NCBI GenBank assembly: GCA_034411995.1
Contig: DAOUME010000026.1
Location: forward strand, 1,090,491-1,154,490
From: JAUVXJ01 sp034411995
Lineage (GTDB): Bacteria; Chloroflexota; Anaerolineae; UBA7937; B3-Chlor
Reading direction: 5' to 3'
Length of the DNA stretch: 64,000 nt
The position numbers and the translations under genes were made by a program. This document shows positions 53,080 to 60,928 of the stretch, piece by piece. Under the pieces are notes generated by a model. The model worked only from the letters and a program-made list of their open reading frames with translations. It was not told where the DNA came from and did not search any database. Every line of letters starts with the position of its first letter. The first letter of the stretch is position 1.

Positions 53080-54141
53080 ATGAAAGTAGCCTCCATCGTC
53101 GGCGCCCGGCCCCAGTTCATCAAGGCAGCCCCTGTGGACAGAGAGCTGCGCAGGATCTGCGAGCACGTCCTCGTCCACACCGGCCAGCACTACGACTACA
53201 CCATGTCCGCCATCTTCTTCGAAGAACTGGAGATCCCCAAACCGGATTATGACCTGGGTGTCGGCTCGGCGAGCCATGCCCGGCAGACCGCGGAGATGCT
53301 GATCAGGATCGCGGATACCCTGGACGAGGTGAAACCCGACTGCGTCCTGGTCTACGGCGACACCAACTCCACGCTGGCCGGGGCCCTGGCCGCGGCCAAG
53401 CTGCACTATCCCCTGGCCCACGTGGAGGCCGGATTGCGCAGCTTCAATCGCACCATGCCCGAGGAGATCAACCGCGTGCTCACCGACCACCTGGCTAACC
53501 TCCTGTACTGCCCTACGGAGACGGCGAGGGCCAACCTCGCCCGGGAAGGGATCGCGGCGGGGGTGTTCAACTTCGGCGACGTGATGTACGACGCCGTCGA
53601 ACAGAGCATGGCAGTCGTGGACCAGAGCTCTCGCATCCTCTCCTGGCTGGACCTTCGACCGGGGTCCTACGTGGTGGCCACCATCCATCGTCCAGCCAAC
53701 ACCGACGACCAGAACAACCTGGGCAGCATCCTCGGTGCCCTGGCTGAGACCGAAGAGACCGTGGTCTTCCCCGCCCACCCGCGAACCCGGCTGGCCATGG
53801 AGCGCATGGGCTACGAGCTGCCCCCTAACGTGCGCCTGCTGGAGCCGGTGAGCTACCTGGATATGCTGGCCCTGGAGAAGAACGCGCGGCTGGTCCTCAC
53901 GGACTCGGGTGGCGTGCAGAAGGAAGCGTACTTCTTCGGTGTGCCCTGCGTCACCTTCAGAGAGGAGACGGAGTGGGTGGAGACCACCGAAGCAGGATGG
54001 AACCTCCTCGCCGGCGCCAGTGGTCCGCGCATCGTGGAGGCCCTGCGCCGCTTCCAGCCCGAGGGTGAGCGCCCACAGATCTTCGGCGACGGGAAGGCCA
54101 GTGAGAGGATCGCCCTGCACCTGCAATCGGTGTTCGGATGA
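53080..54141 (+). CDS. wbpI: UDP-HexNAc 2-epimerase (WbpI/WecB-type)
   Basis: 353 residues, non-hydrolysing UDP-GlcNAc 2-epimerase family. IVGARPQFIKAAPVDREL, LVHTGQHYDYTMSAIFFEEL, VLVYGDTNSTLAGALAAAKL, AHVEAGLRSFNRTMPEEINRVLTDHLANLLYCPT and LTDSGGVQKEAYFFGVPC (each within the family pattern). The GLRSFNRTMPEE form is typical of WbpI/WlbD. It would epimerise UDP-GlcNAc3NAcA to UDP-ManNAc3NAcA, the last step of the pathway encoded here; WecB activity on UDP-GlcNAc is the alternative. Confidence 0.87.
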   Translation: MKVASIVGARPQFIKAAPVDRELRRICEHVLVHTGQHYDYTMSAIFFEELEIPKPDYDLGVGSASHARQTAEMLIRIADTLDEVKPDCVLVYGDTNSTLAGALAAAKLHYPLAHVEAGLRSFNRTMPEEINRVLTDHLANLLYCPTETARANLAREGIAAGVFNFGDVMYDAVEQSMAVVDQSSRILSWLDLRPGSYVVATIHRPANTDDQNNLGSILGALAETEETVVFPAHPRTRLAMERMGYELPPNVRLLEPVSYLDMLALEKNARLVLTDSGGVQKEAYFFGVPCVTFREETEWVETTEAGWNLLAGASGPRIVEALRRFQPEGERPQIFGDGKASERIALHLQSVFG

Positions 54142-55283
54142 CGAAGGTCTGTTTCCTCAGCTCCGTGCACCCCTGCTTCGACGTGCGCGTCTTTCAGAAG
54201 GAGGCCCGGAGCCTCTCCGCGGCGGGCTACGAGGTGACTCTGGCGGCCATCGCCGACTTCCAGGAGCAAATGGTGGACGGGATCAGAGTGCTGGGCCTGC
54301 CCCGGCCGCCGTCGCGACTGCTGCGACCCCTCAACTGGTGGCGCATCCTCCGTTTCGCCGTCAAGGAGCGAGCGGACATCTACCACTTCCACGACCCCGA
54401 GCTACTGCCGGTGTGCGGCCTGATCAAGCTACTCACCGGCCGGCCCATCGTCTACGACGTGCACGAGAACTACCCGGAGGACGTGTTGACCAAGGAGTGG
54501 ATACCCGCCCCCCTGCGCAAGCTCACCTCTTTCCTGGTCAGGATGTTCGAGAATCTCGCCGTGAGGGGCGTCGACGGCGTGGTGGTGGTCAACCGGCATC
54601 TCGAGGAGCGGTTCGCCGGCAAGACGCGTGTGGTGAGAGTGGCCAACTACTCTCGACTGGAAAACTTCTCCGGGGGCGGGAAGGCCCCGGAGCCCGCCGA
54701 GGCTCAGTCGACCACATACTTCGTCTACGCGGGACGGGTCTCCGATGACCGGGGCATCTACGAGTGTCTGGTGGCCCTGGAGAGGATGGGGGAGGAAGGG
54801 ATCGAACTGCTCTGCGCCGGGCGTCTGGGCCACGTCAGCAACGAGGCCTTCGCGGCCTTGCTGAGGCGCGACTCGACCTCCGCCCACTTCAAATACCTGG
54901 GCCAACTGCCGTACGAGGCGATCCCGCCGCTGCTAGAGGGGGCCCTGGCCGGGCTGCTCTGCTTCCAGCCCACGCCCAATAACGTCCTGGGCACCCCCAA
55001 CAAGCTCTTCGAGTACATGAGCGCCGGCATCCCGGTCGTCGCCAGCGACTTCCCCTTCATCCGCGAAGTGGTTCAGGAGGCGGACTGCGGTATCCTGGTG
55101 CAACCGGAGGACGTGCAAGACATCGCCGCGGCCATGGCCCGCTTGCTTCGGGACAGGGAAGAAGCAGCCCGGCTGGGCAGAAACGGCCTCCGTGCGGTCC
55201 AGGACAGGTACAACTGGGAGAGCGAGGAACAGAAGCTGCTCTCTCTGTACGCCACGCTACTCCCTGCCTCACCGGTGGCCTAA
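54138..55283 (+). CDS. GT4-type glycosyltransferase
   Basis: 381 residues, start overlapping wbpI by 4 nt. CFLSSVHPCFDVRVFQKEARSLSAAGYEV (piecewise) and YHFHDPELLPVCGLIKLL, VYDVHENYPEDVL belong to a GT4 subgroup common in exopolysaccharide loci; FVYAGRVSDDRGIYECL, PTPNNVLGTPNKLFEYMSAGIPVVASDFPFIREVV form the donor site. It may attach the ManNAc3NAcA residue, given the operon order, but this is inference. Confidence 0.87.
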   Translation: MTKVCFLSSVHPCFDVRVFQKEARSLSAAGYEVTLAAIADFQEQMVDGIRVLGLPRPPSRLLRPLNWWRILRFAVKERADIYHFHDPELLPVCGLIKLLTGRPIVYDVHENYPEDVLTKEWIPAPLRKLTSFLVRMFENLAVRGVDGVVVVNRHLEERFAGKTRVVRVANYSRLENFSGGGKAPEPAEAQSTTYFVYAGRVSDDRGIYECLVALERMGEEGIELLCAGRLGHVSNEAFAALLRRDSTSAHFKYLGQLPYEAIPPLLEGALAGLLCFQPTPNNVLGTPNKLFEYMSAGIPVVASDFPFIREVVQEADCGILVQPEDVQDIAAAMARLLRDREEAARLGRNGLRAVQDRYNWESEEQKLLSLYATLLPASPVA

Positions 55284-55287
55284 ACCC

Positions 55288-56322
55288 ATGGATACGCCCA
55301 CTGGACTATCGCTGGTCTCCATCATCGTGGCCATGCGCAACGAGGAGCGGTTCATCGAGCGGTGCCTGGACTCCGTGGCCGCCCAGGATTACCCTCACGA
55401 GCTGCTGGAGGTCCTGGTCGTCGACGGCCGCTCCACTGACCGCTCGAGAGAGATCGTAAAGGCCATGTTGGACAGGGTCCCCCATCTCCGGCTGCTGGAC
55501 AACGAGAGACGGATCAGCCCGGTGGCCTTCAACATCGGCGTCAGGAACGCCCGGGGAGAGGTCCTCACCATCATCAGCGCCCACTGTTCTCTGGCGCCGG
55601 ACTACGTCTCTTCCTGCGTGGAGTACCTCCAGAAGACAGACGCCGACTGTGTGGGCGGGCCTATCGAGACCGTCGGGGAAACCGAAGGGGCCAAAGCCAT
55701 CGCCCTGGCCATGAGCAGCCCCTTCGGCGTGGGTGACGCTCTCTTCCGCTATTCCGAGCGGGAGTCGTACGTGGACACGCTGGCCTTCGGGGCCTACCGC
55801 CGGGAGGTCTTCCAGCGGGTGGGGCTCTTCGACGAGGAGCTGGTGGGCAGCGAGGACGACGAGTTCAACTACCGCCTGCGCAGCCAGGGAGGTAAGCTGC
55901 TCCTCACCCCGGCCATCAGGTCGTTCTACTACGGCCGCTCCTCATTGAGGGCCCTGTGCCGGCAGTACTTCGCCTATGGGCGGGGCAAGGTGAGGGTCAT
56001 GCGCAGGCATCCCGGGCAGATCAGGATGCGCCACCTCATCCCCTCCCTGTTCGTGCTCAGCCTCTTGCTCAGCGGGCTGCTGGGTCTGTTCGGCGCGCCG
56101 TTTGCCTTGCTCCTGGCCCTGATCGTGGGTTGCTACCTGCTGGCCTCCGTCCTGGTGGCCCTCCGCATCTCCAGGAGGGAGGGGTGGCGGTACCTCCCGC
56201 TGCTGATCCTGGCCTTCGCCTGTCTGCACCTCTCCTATGGGATGGGGTTCATCGTCGGTGTGCTGCGCTTCCTGATCCAGGGCATCTTCCAGAGCGGAGA
56301 GACAAATGTCCGCCCTCGATGA
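55288..56322 (+). CDS. ExoA-like GT2 glycosyltransferase with C-terminal membrane helices
   Basis: 344 residues from the ATG at 55288; the open frame before it shadows the GT4 gene. GT-A core: VSIIVAMRNEERFIERCLDSV, VVDGRSTDRS, LTIISAHCSLAPDYV, FDEELVGSEDDEFNYRLRSQGG with the ED(D)E(F) catalytic region. Two to three hydrophobic helices lie near 255-330. This layout is that of succinoglycan ExoA-like transferases acting at the membrane. Overlaps the GNAT gene by 17 nt. Confidence 0.88.
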   Translation: MDTPTGLSLVSIIVAMRNEERFIERCLDSVAAQDYPHELLEVLVVDGRSTDRSREIVKAMLDRVPHLRLLDNERRISPVAFNIGVRNARGEVLTIISAHCSLAPDYVSSCVEYLQKTDADCVGGPIETVGETEGAKAIALAMSSPFGVGDALFRYSERESYVDTLAFGAYRREVFQRVGLFDEELVGSEDDEFNYRLRSQGGKLLLTPAIRSFYYGRSSLRALCRQYFAYGRGKVRVMRRHPGQIRMRHLIPSLFVLSLLLSGLLGLFGAPFALLLALIVGCYLLASVLVALRISRREGWRYLPLLILAFACLHLSYGMGFIVGVLRFLIQGIFQSGETNVRPR

Positions 56323-56995
56323 CCTGCGGTGGGAGAGGATGGCCAGCCGGCACCTGCCCCTCGTGGCTGCCCTGCACGAAGCCTGCTTCCAGGGGTACTA
56401 CCTGACCCGCTTCGGCTCCTCCTTCCTCCAGGCGATGTATGGCTGGTACGTCTCCAGCCCCCAGGCCATGGCTCACGTGGCCCTCGACGCCACAGGCCAG
56501 GTGGTGGGCTTCGTCGCCGGCACGACCGAGGCTTCCACTTACCACCGTTCGCTGTTTCGACACAGCGGGGGCGCCCTGCTGGCCGCCCTCCTGCGGCTGC
56601 TGCTGAGCCACCCGCTGCGGGCCCTGGGCCTCATCTGGGAGAGGAAGGACATGCTACGCGGGGCTCTGTGGGCACTGGTGTCCAGAGGCCCGGAGCCCGC
56701 CCCTGAGGTAACCACCGTGGCCGACGACGAGTCCCCGGCGGCCAGCCTGGTCTCCATCGGCGTTCTTCCCTCTTATAGAAGGAGGGGCATCGCCCGGCGG
56801 CTGAGTGAGACCTTCCTCGCCGAGGCTGGGGAGCGCGGCTGCGCCACAGTCTCGCTGTCCGTGAGAGAGGATAACGTCGGCGCCCGGCGCTTCTACGAGA
56901 GTCTGGGGTGGGAGGAGACCGGCCGCTCCCCCGCAGCCTATCACGGTTCTTACTCCATCACCTACGAGAAGAGCACGAGGGGAAAAGATGGCTAA
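56306..56995 (+). CDS. GNAT-family N-acetyltransferase
   Basis: 229 residues. The acetyl-CoA loop is VLPSYRRRGIARRLSETFL (about 152-170), followed by LSVREDNVGARRFYESLGWEETGR, the standard GNAT C-terminal block. The N-terminal half (LPLVAALHEACFQGYYLTRFGSSFLQAMYGWYV) is a form seen in glycan-locus acetyltransferases. Its stop overlaps the aminotransferase start by 8 nt, so it may N-acetylate the 4-amino sugar produced by that enzyme. Confidence 0.85.
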   Translation: MSALDDLRWERMASRHLPLVAALHEACFQGYYLTRFGSSFLQAMYGWYVSSPQAMAHVALDATGQVVGFVAGTTEASTYHRSLFRHSGGALLAALLRLLLSHPLRALGLIWERKDMLRGALWALVSRGPEPAPEVTTVADDESPAASLVSIGVLPSYRRRGIARRLSETFLAEAGERGCATVSLSVREDNVGARRFYESLGWEETGRSPAAYHGSYSITYEKSTRGKDG

Positions 56996-58169
56996 CGACG
57001 ATAGTCCCGTGAGAGACACATTCTTGCCTCCCTTCGCTCCCTGCCTGGGTAAAGAGGAGTACGAGGAGGTCCTGGACACCCTGCGCTCCGGATGGCTGAC
57101 CATGGGGCCCAAGACCAGGCGGTTCGAGGAGGCCTTCGCCGAGTACGTGGGTGCCCAACACGCCATTGCCGTCAGCTCCTGCACCGCGGGCCTGCATCTG
57201 GCGTTGGTGGCCGGAGGCATCGGCCCCGGGGACGAGGTGATCACCACGCCCCTCACCTTCTGCTCCACGGCCAACGTCATCGTGCACCAGGGGGCCACGC
57301 CCGTCCTGGCCGACGTCAGGCCCGACACGCTGAACATCGATCCCCGAGAGATCCAGCGGCGCATCACCCCCCGCACCAGGGCCGTGATCCCCGTCCACCT
57401 GGCGGGCCAACCGTGCCAGATGGACGAGATCCGCTCCGTGGCTGACGAGCATGGGCTGCTCCTGATCGAGGATGCCGCCCACGCCACGGGGGCGGAGTAC
57501 AGGGGCCGCAAGATCGGCACGTTCGGCGACGTCACCGTGTTCAGCTTCTACGCTACCAAGAACCTGACCACCGGCGAAGGGGGCATGATCTGCACCGAAG
57601 ACCAGGACCTGGCCGAGAAGATGCGCATCCTGCGCCTGCACGGCATCAGCCAGGACGCCTGGAAGCGGTACACGGACAAGGGCTCCTGGTATTACGAGGT
57701 CCTCCTCCCCGGCTACAAGTACAACATGACCGACCTCCAAGCCGCCCTGGGGCTGCACCAGTTGGCCAGGCAGGAAGAGTTCCTCCGAGTGAGGGAGCGG
57801 TACGCGAGGATCTATGCAGAGGCCTTCGCCGACCTCCCGGAGATCAGAGCCCCGTTCGTCAAAAGCCACGTACGCCACGCCTGGCACCTGTACATCGTGC
57901 AGCTCGACCTCCAGCGGCTGACCATCGACCGCGGTGAGTTCATCGAGGCCCTGCGGAGGGAGAACGTGGGGGCTTCGGTGCATTTCATCCCCCTGCACCT
58001 CCACCCCTTCTACCAGGGGCGGTACGGCCTCCAGAGGGGTGACTTCCCTGTGGCCGAGACGGCCTACGAGGGTATCGTCTCCCTGCCCCTCTATCCCCGG
58101 ATGACGGAAGAGGACGTAAACGACGTGGTGCAGGCGGTCAAGAAAGTGATCTCCCGCTCCCGCAGGTGA
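56988..58169 (+). CDS. DegT-family sugar aminotransferase (PglE/ArnB/PseC-like)
   Basis: 393 residues. PLP Lys191 in FSFYATKNLTTGEGGM. LRSGWLTMGPKTRRFEEAFAEYVGA, SSCTAGLHLALVAGGIGPGDEVITTPLTFCSTANVI (piecewise), VIPVHLAGQPCQMDEI, VEDAAHATGAEYRGRKIGT-like and FIPLHLHPFYQ place it with 4-keto-6-deoxy sugar aminotransferases such as PglE, ArnB and PseC. The matching 4,6-dehydratase is not in the window, so the substrate is open. Coupled to the preceding GNAT gene. Confidence 0.88.
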   Translation: MANDDSPVRDTFLPPFAPCLGKEEYEEVLDTLRSGWLTMGPKTRRFEEAFAEYVGAQHAIAVSSCTAGLHLALVAGGIGPGDEVITTPLTFCSTANVIVHQGATPVLADVRPDTLNIDPREIQRRITPRTRAVIPVHLAGQPCQMDEIRSVADEHGLLLIEDAAHATGAEYRGRKIGTFGDVTVFSFYATKNLTTGEGGMICTEDQDLAEKMRILRLHGISQDAWKRYTDKGSWYYEVLLPGYKYNMTDLQAALGLHQLARQEEFLRVRERYARIYAEAFADLPEIRAPFVKSHVRHAWHLYIVQLDLQRLTIDRGEFIEALRRENVGASVHFIPLHLHPFYQGRYGLQRGDFPVAETAYEGIVSLPLYPRMTEEDVNDVVQAVKKVISRSRR

Positions 58170-58173
58170 GGTG

Positions 58174-58779
58174 ATGGCCAAGAGGGCGCTGGATCTGCTC
58201 ATCTCCATCTTCGGACTGTTCCTGCTCAGCCCCCTTCTGCTCCTGCTGGCCCTGTGGATCAAGCTGGACTCGCCGGGCCCCATCCTTTACCGGGGCCAGC
58301 GCGTGGGAAAGGATGGGCGGCCCTTCCACATGTACAAGTTCCGCACCATGGTCCTGGGGGCGGAGCGGAGAGGCCCGGCGGTGACCTACAGGGACGACCC
58401 CCGCATCACCCCGGCGGGGAGGTTCCTGCGCCAGACCAAGCTGGACGAGCTGCCGCAGCTCCTCAACGTGCTCCGGGGGGAGATGAGCCTGGTGGGACCC
58501 CGGCCCGAGGATCCCACTTACGTGGCCCTCTACACCCCGGAGCAGCGCCTAGTGCTTTCCGTGAAGCCCGGCATCACCGGGCCCACCCAGTTGGAGTACC
58601 GGGACGAGGCCTCCCTGCTCCAGGGTGAAGGAGTGGACGAGGAGTACGTGACCCGCTTGATGCCCGAGAAGCTGAAGCTGGACCTGGAGTACGTGCGCAC
58701 CCGCTCGCTACTGCTGGACCTGAAGATCCTGTGGCGGACAGTGGTCACTCTGCTCTCTGGGGACCGCGGAGTGACCTGA
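58174..58779 (+). CDS. small initiating sugar-phosphate transferase (PglC/WcaJ C-domain type)
   Basis: 201 residues from ATG 58174 (a GTG directly precedes). Monotopic phosphoglycosyl transferase: hydrophobic N-terminal helix (RALDLLISIFGLFLLSPLLLLLALWIKLDS, residues 4-33), HMYKFRTMVLGAE, LDELPQLLNVLRGEMSLVGPRPED (about 92-116, with the catalytic Asp-Glu), KPGITGPTQLEYR. No N-terminal multi-helix or CoA-binding domain, unlike the long form at 18843. It would start a second lipid-linked glycan; last gene of operon B. Confidence 0.92.
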   Translation: MAKRALDLLISIFGLFLLSPLLLLLALWIKLDSPGPILYRGQRVGKDGRPFHMYKFRTMVLGAERRGPAVTYRDDPRITPAGRFLRQTKLDELPQLLNVLRGEMSLVGPRPEDPTYVALYTPEQRLVLSVKPGITGPTQLEYRDEASLLQGEGVDEEYVTRLMPEKLKLDLEYVRTRSLLLDLKILWRTVVTLLSGDRGVT

Positions 58780-59106
58780 AAGTGCGCTCACAGCGCCGCT
58801 CAGGCGTGGTCAGGCCCAGCGCCAGGAAACGCCGGCCCTGATCCATCCGTCGCTCGCAGGGCGCAAGCATGGTACAGTGAATCGCGACAAGGGTCTACTA
58901 GACAGGGCGCCAGGGAGGAATCCGCGCATGAGTGTCCCATCTGATGCTCATCGACTGCTGCAGACGGCCACCGCTGTCCCGCCTGCCAGCGTGGTCAGCA
59001 AAACACCTTGAAGCCTTCGCCTTGGGGCTTGACACAGGTCCAAGACCGTCTCGTGCTGCAGGCAAGTGGTCGCATCGTACCGGACAAACACAAAGGAGGC
59101 AGGAAG
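58780..59106. other. intergenic gap after operon B
   Basis: About 325 bases. An isolated TTGACA at 59029-59034 has no good -10 at 16-18 nt. No gene or clear terminator was seen. Confidence 0.45.
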
Positions 59107-59655
59107 ATGAACACAAGATCTATCTGGACACGATTGCTGTTTGGATGCCTCTTGCTCGGTCTCCTAGCCGGCTGCGCGACAGATGCGCAAGAGACACCCG
59201 CCTCAGAACGCACGCCGATACCAACCAGCATGCCCACGGATACCCTCAAACCTACCGCTACTCCGCTTCCTCTTGACGATGCGATCGAAGTCACCTTTGA
59301 TGGAAATGAGTGCACTGTAGCAGGTCCGACTGGATTACCAAGGGGGGAATACAACTTCATCTTGAAATACCCGAGCGGAGGGCGCGTTGATTTGTGGATG
59401 AGTCTTCTGCAAGATGGTAAGACTTATCGGGATCTACTTGCTATGCAGAGTGAACCCGGGGAGTATTTTCAAGAACCTAGCTGGGTTCTTTGGGACCCAA
59501 GGATACTTAGGGGTTGGAATGAATCGGTTGATGGAGAAGTCTTCACCTTCATACTAAACAAAGTAGGAGAGCATGTTATCTATGTTGGTACTTACTCTCC
59601 AGGAGCTATTTGGTTCTGCGCCCCAATGGTGGTAACAGAAGCCTCATCTCCATAG
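59107..59655 (+). CDS. lipoprotein of unknown function
   Basis: 182 residues from the ATG at 59107 (AGGAGGCAGGAAG upstream). Signal peptide with lipobox: LLFGCLLLGLLAGC. A Thr/Pro-rich linker (ETPASERTPIPTSMPTDTLKPTATPLP, about 32-58) leads to a beta-rich domain of about 120 residues (YNFILKYPSGGRVDLWMSL, FTFILNKVGEHVIYVGTYSPG). Such linker-plus-beta lipoproteins are frequent in Chloroflexota. From about 59340 on the gene is visibly richer in A+T than its neighbours, hinting at a different origin. Function unknown. Confidence 0.75.
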   Translation: MNTRSIWTRLLFGCLLLGLLAGCATDAQETPASERTPIPTSMPTDTLKPTATPLPLDDAIEVTFDGNECTVAGPTGLPRGEYNFILKYPSGGRVDLWMSLLQDGKTYRDLLAMQSEPGEYFQEPSWVLWDPRILRGWNESVDGEVFTFILNKVGEHVIYVGTYSPGAIWFCAPMVVTEASSP

Positions 59656-59760
59656 ATAGCGAACTATGGGCAGCGGCTCCGCTGGTCCAGCAGTATACCC
59701 AGGCCTTCCTCTCGCCGCAATTGCCCGATCAGGCGGCCACGTAGCGGAGTAGCTCGAAGC

Positions 59761-60219
59761 TCAGTCCGGCGACGGTCCCTTTCCCCTTTCCCTGAGGGGA
59801 GCGAACAGGTTGGGCCCCACCTTGTCGTACATCCCCTGGTTCACTCCGCGGTGGAGGATACTGACCACGGAGCCCTTGGGACGCTTCCCCTGAGGCGCCC
59901 TGCCGGCGTCGCGCAGCTTCTTCAGCACCTGATCGGCGTGAATGGGACCGGGACTGGAGTTCACGATCTCGAAGATGGCCTCCGTGAGGTTGAGATTGGC
60001 CAGCCTCGCAGCCAGCGGGAAGGATGAAAGATCAGCGCCTGCCTCGCTTCCGATGGAGGCCAACTCGTCCTTCAGGAGGACCTGGGCCGAGTTCAACAGG
60101 GCCTGAGTCTCCTTCATAGCCGCTTCCAGGGCATCTCTCTGCGCCGTGAGTTCGCTGATCCTGGCCTCGTAGGAACGTATCTTCTCCTGGAGATAGTAGA
60201 CTGCATCTCTGGTTTGCAT
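59761..60219 (-). CDS. coiled-coil plus HARE-HTH-like winged-helix protein
   Basis: 152 residues. Residues about 1-55 form a coiled coil (YYLQEKIRSYEARISELTAQRDALEAAM, read piecewise). Residues about 75-145 resemble a HARE-HTH winged helix: LTEAIFEIVNSSPGPIHADQVLKKLRDAG, GSVVSILHRGVNQGMYDKVGPNLFAP. The HARE-HTH domain is known from RNA polymerase delta subunit, ASXL proteins and some restriction systems, and is thought to bind nucleic acid. No enzymatic domain is attached here. It has its own promoter (60236-60264) and is divergent from hicBA. Confidence 0.7.
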   Translation of the reverse strand: MQTRDAVYYLQEKIRSYEARISELTAQRDALEAAMKETQALLNSAQVLLKDELASIGSEAGADLSSFPLAARLANLNLTEAIFEIVNSSPGPIHADQVLKKLRDAGRAPQGKRPKGSVVSILHRGVNQGMYDKVGPNLFAPLRERGKGPSPD

Positions 60220-60235
60220 GTCACACCTCTACTGT

Positions 60236-60264
60236 ATTATAACACTATCTGTTATGTGTGGCAA
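60236..60264 (-). promoter_or_regulatory. sigma-70-type promoter of the HARE-HTH-like gene
   Basis: On the minus strand: TTGCCA at 60264-60259, 17-nt spacer, TATAAT at 60241-60236. It predicts a leader of about 10 nt containing AGAGGTG before the ATG at 60219. Confidence 0.72.
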
Positions 60265-60328
60265 GTCATAGAATGGTGACGTGTATCTCTAGTTATAAAT
60301 TCTAAGGTTGGTCATCTCCGCCGTGCTG

Positions 60329-60334
60329 TATAAT
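60329..60334 (+). promoter_or_regulatory. -10 element of the hicBA promoter
   Basis: TATAAT at 60329-60334, 20 nt upstream of the hicB ATG. The -35 is weak (TTGGTC at 60308-60313 with 15-nt spacing). A GGAGGGG ribosome site follows. HicB proteins usually bind such promoters to autoregulate. Confidence 0.5.
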
Positions 60335-60353
60335 ATGCACGGAGGGGTAAGCG

Positions 60354-60659
60354 ATGGAATACGTGATACTGACCTTCATGGTCGAACGAGAGGGTGAGTA
60401 CCAGGTGTCGAAGTGTTTGGAGTTGGGTACCGGGAGTTTCGGCCGGGACACGGAGGAAGCTCTCGCCAACCTGGCGGATGCCACAGAGATCTACCTCAAC
60501 ACCCTGGAGGATCTGGGGGAATGTCGCCGGGTGCTCAAGGAGAAGGGCGTGAAGGTCTATTCCTACGAACCCGCGGAACTGGAGGTACGGCGGGCCAAGT
60601 TCCCGGCCGATAGCACCATCCGGCCCACGGTGATGAAGCTACAGGCAGCGTGCACCTGA
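60354..60659 (+). CDS. hicB: HicB-family antitoxin
   Basis: 101 residues. The N-terminal HicB fold is recognisable: MEYVILTFMVEREGEYQVSKCLELGTGSFGRDTEEALANL (piecewise), with DATEIYLNTLEDLGECRRVLKEKGVKV in the second helix. No long C-terminal DNA-binding extension is seen, so direct DNA binding is uncertain. It precedes the toxin gene, and its stop overlaps the toxin start by 10 nt. It would neutralise HicA by covering its active site. Confidence 0.85.
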   Translation: MEYVILTFMVEREGEYQVSKCLELGTGSFGRDTEEALANLADATEIYLNTLEDLGECRRVLKEKGVKVYSYEPAELEVRRAKFPADSTIRPTVMKLQAACT

Positions 60660-60928
60660 GCGGACGGCGGTTGTTCTCCAGCGATGAGATCATCAAGGCC
60701 TTGATACGGTGCGGCTTCGAGCCCACGGGGAGGAGCGGCAAGAGCCACCAGACGTTGAAGAGGCCGCGAGCAGATGGCCGACCTGACGTGACGGTCGTCC
60801 CCATGGGAAAGAAAGAGATACCCAAGGGTACCCTGGACAGCATCCTCCAACTGGCCAATCTGGAGTACGACGACTTCCTGGAGTGCGCTATGGTCAAACG
60901 GAAAGGCCGCAGGCGCCCCAACGAATAG
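60650..60928 (+). CDS. hicA: HicA-family mRNA interferase toxin
   Basis: 92 residues from a GTG inside the hicB 3' end. HicA double-stranded-RNA-binding fold: SSDEIIKALIRCGFEPTGRSGKSHQTLKRP with the catalytic histidine His33 in GKSHQ, then VTVVPMGKKEIPKGTLDSILQLANL. HicA cleaves mRNA when freed from HicB. The family usually has about 60-80 residues; the extra C-terminus is basic (KRKGRRR). GTG start and overlap suggest coupled, low-level translation. Confidence 0.87.
   Translation: MHLSGRRLFSSDEIIKALIRCGFEPTGRSGKSHQTLKRPRADGRPDVTVVPMGKKEIPKGTLDSILQLANLEYDDFLECAMVKRKGRRRPNE

Noticed and set aside
52714..54126. 470-codon open frame on the minus strand across wbpA/wbpI
   Set aside because: Antisense shadow of wbpI; composition (His/Gln/Val-rich) is not protein-like and no motif is present.
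56958..58283. 441-codon open frame on the minus strand
   Set aside because: Antisense to the DegT aminotransferase and the sugar-phosphate transferase, both clearly real.
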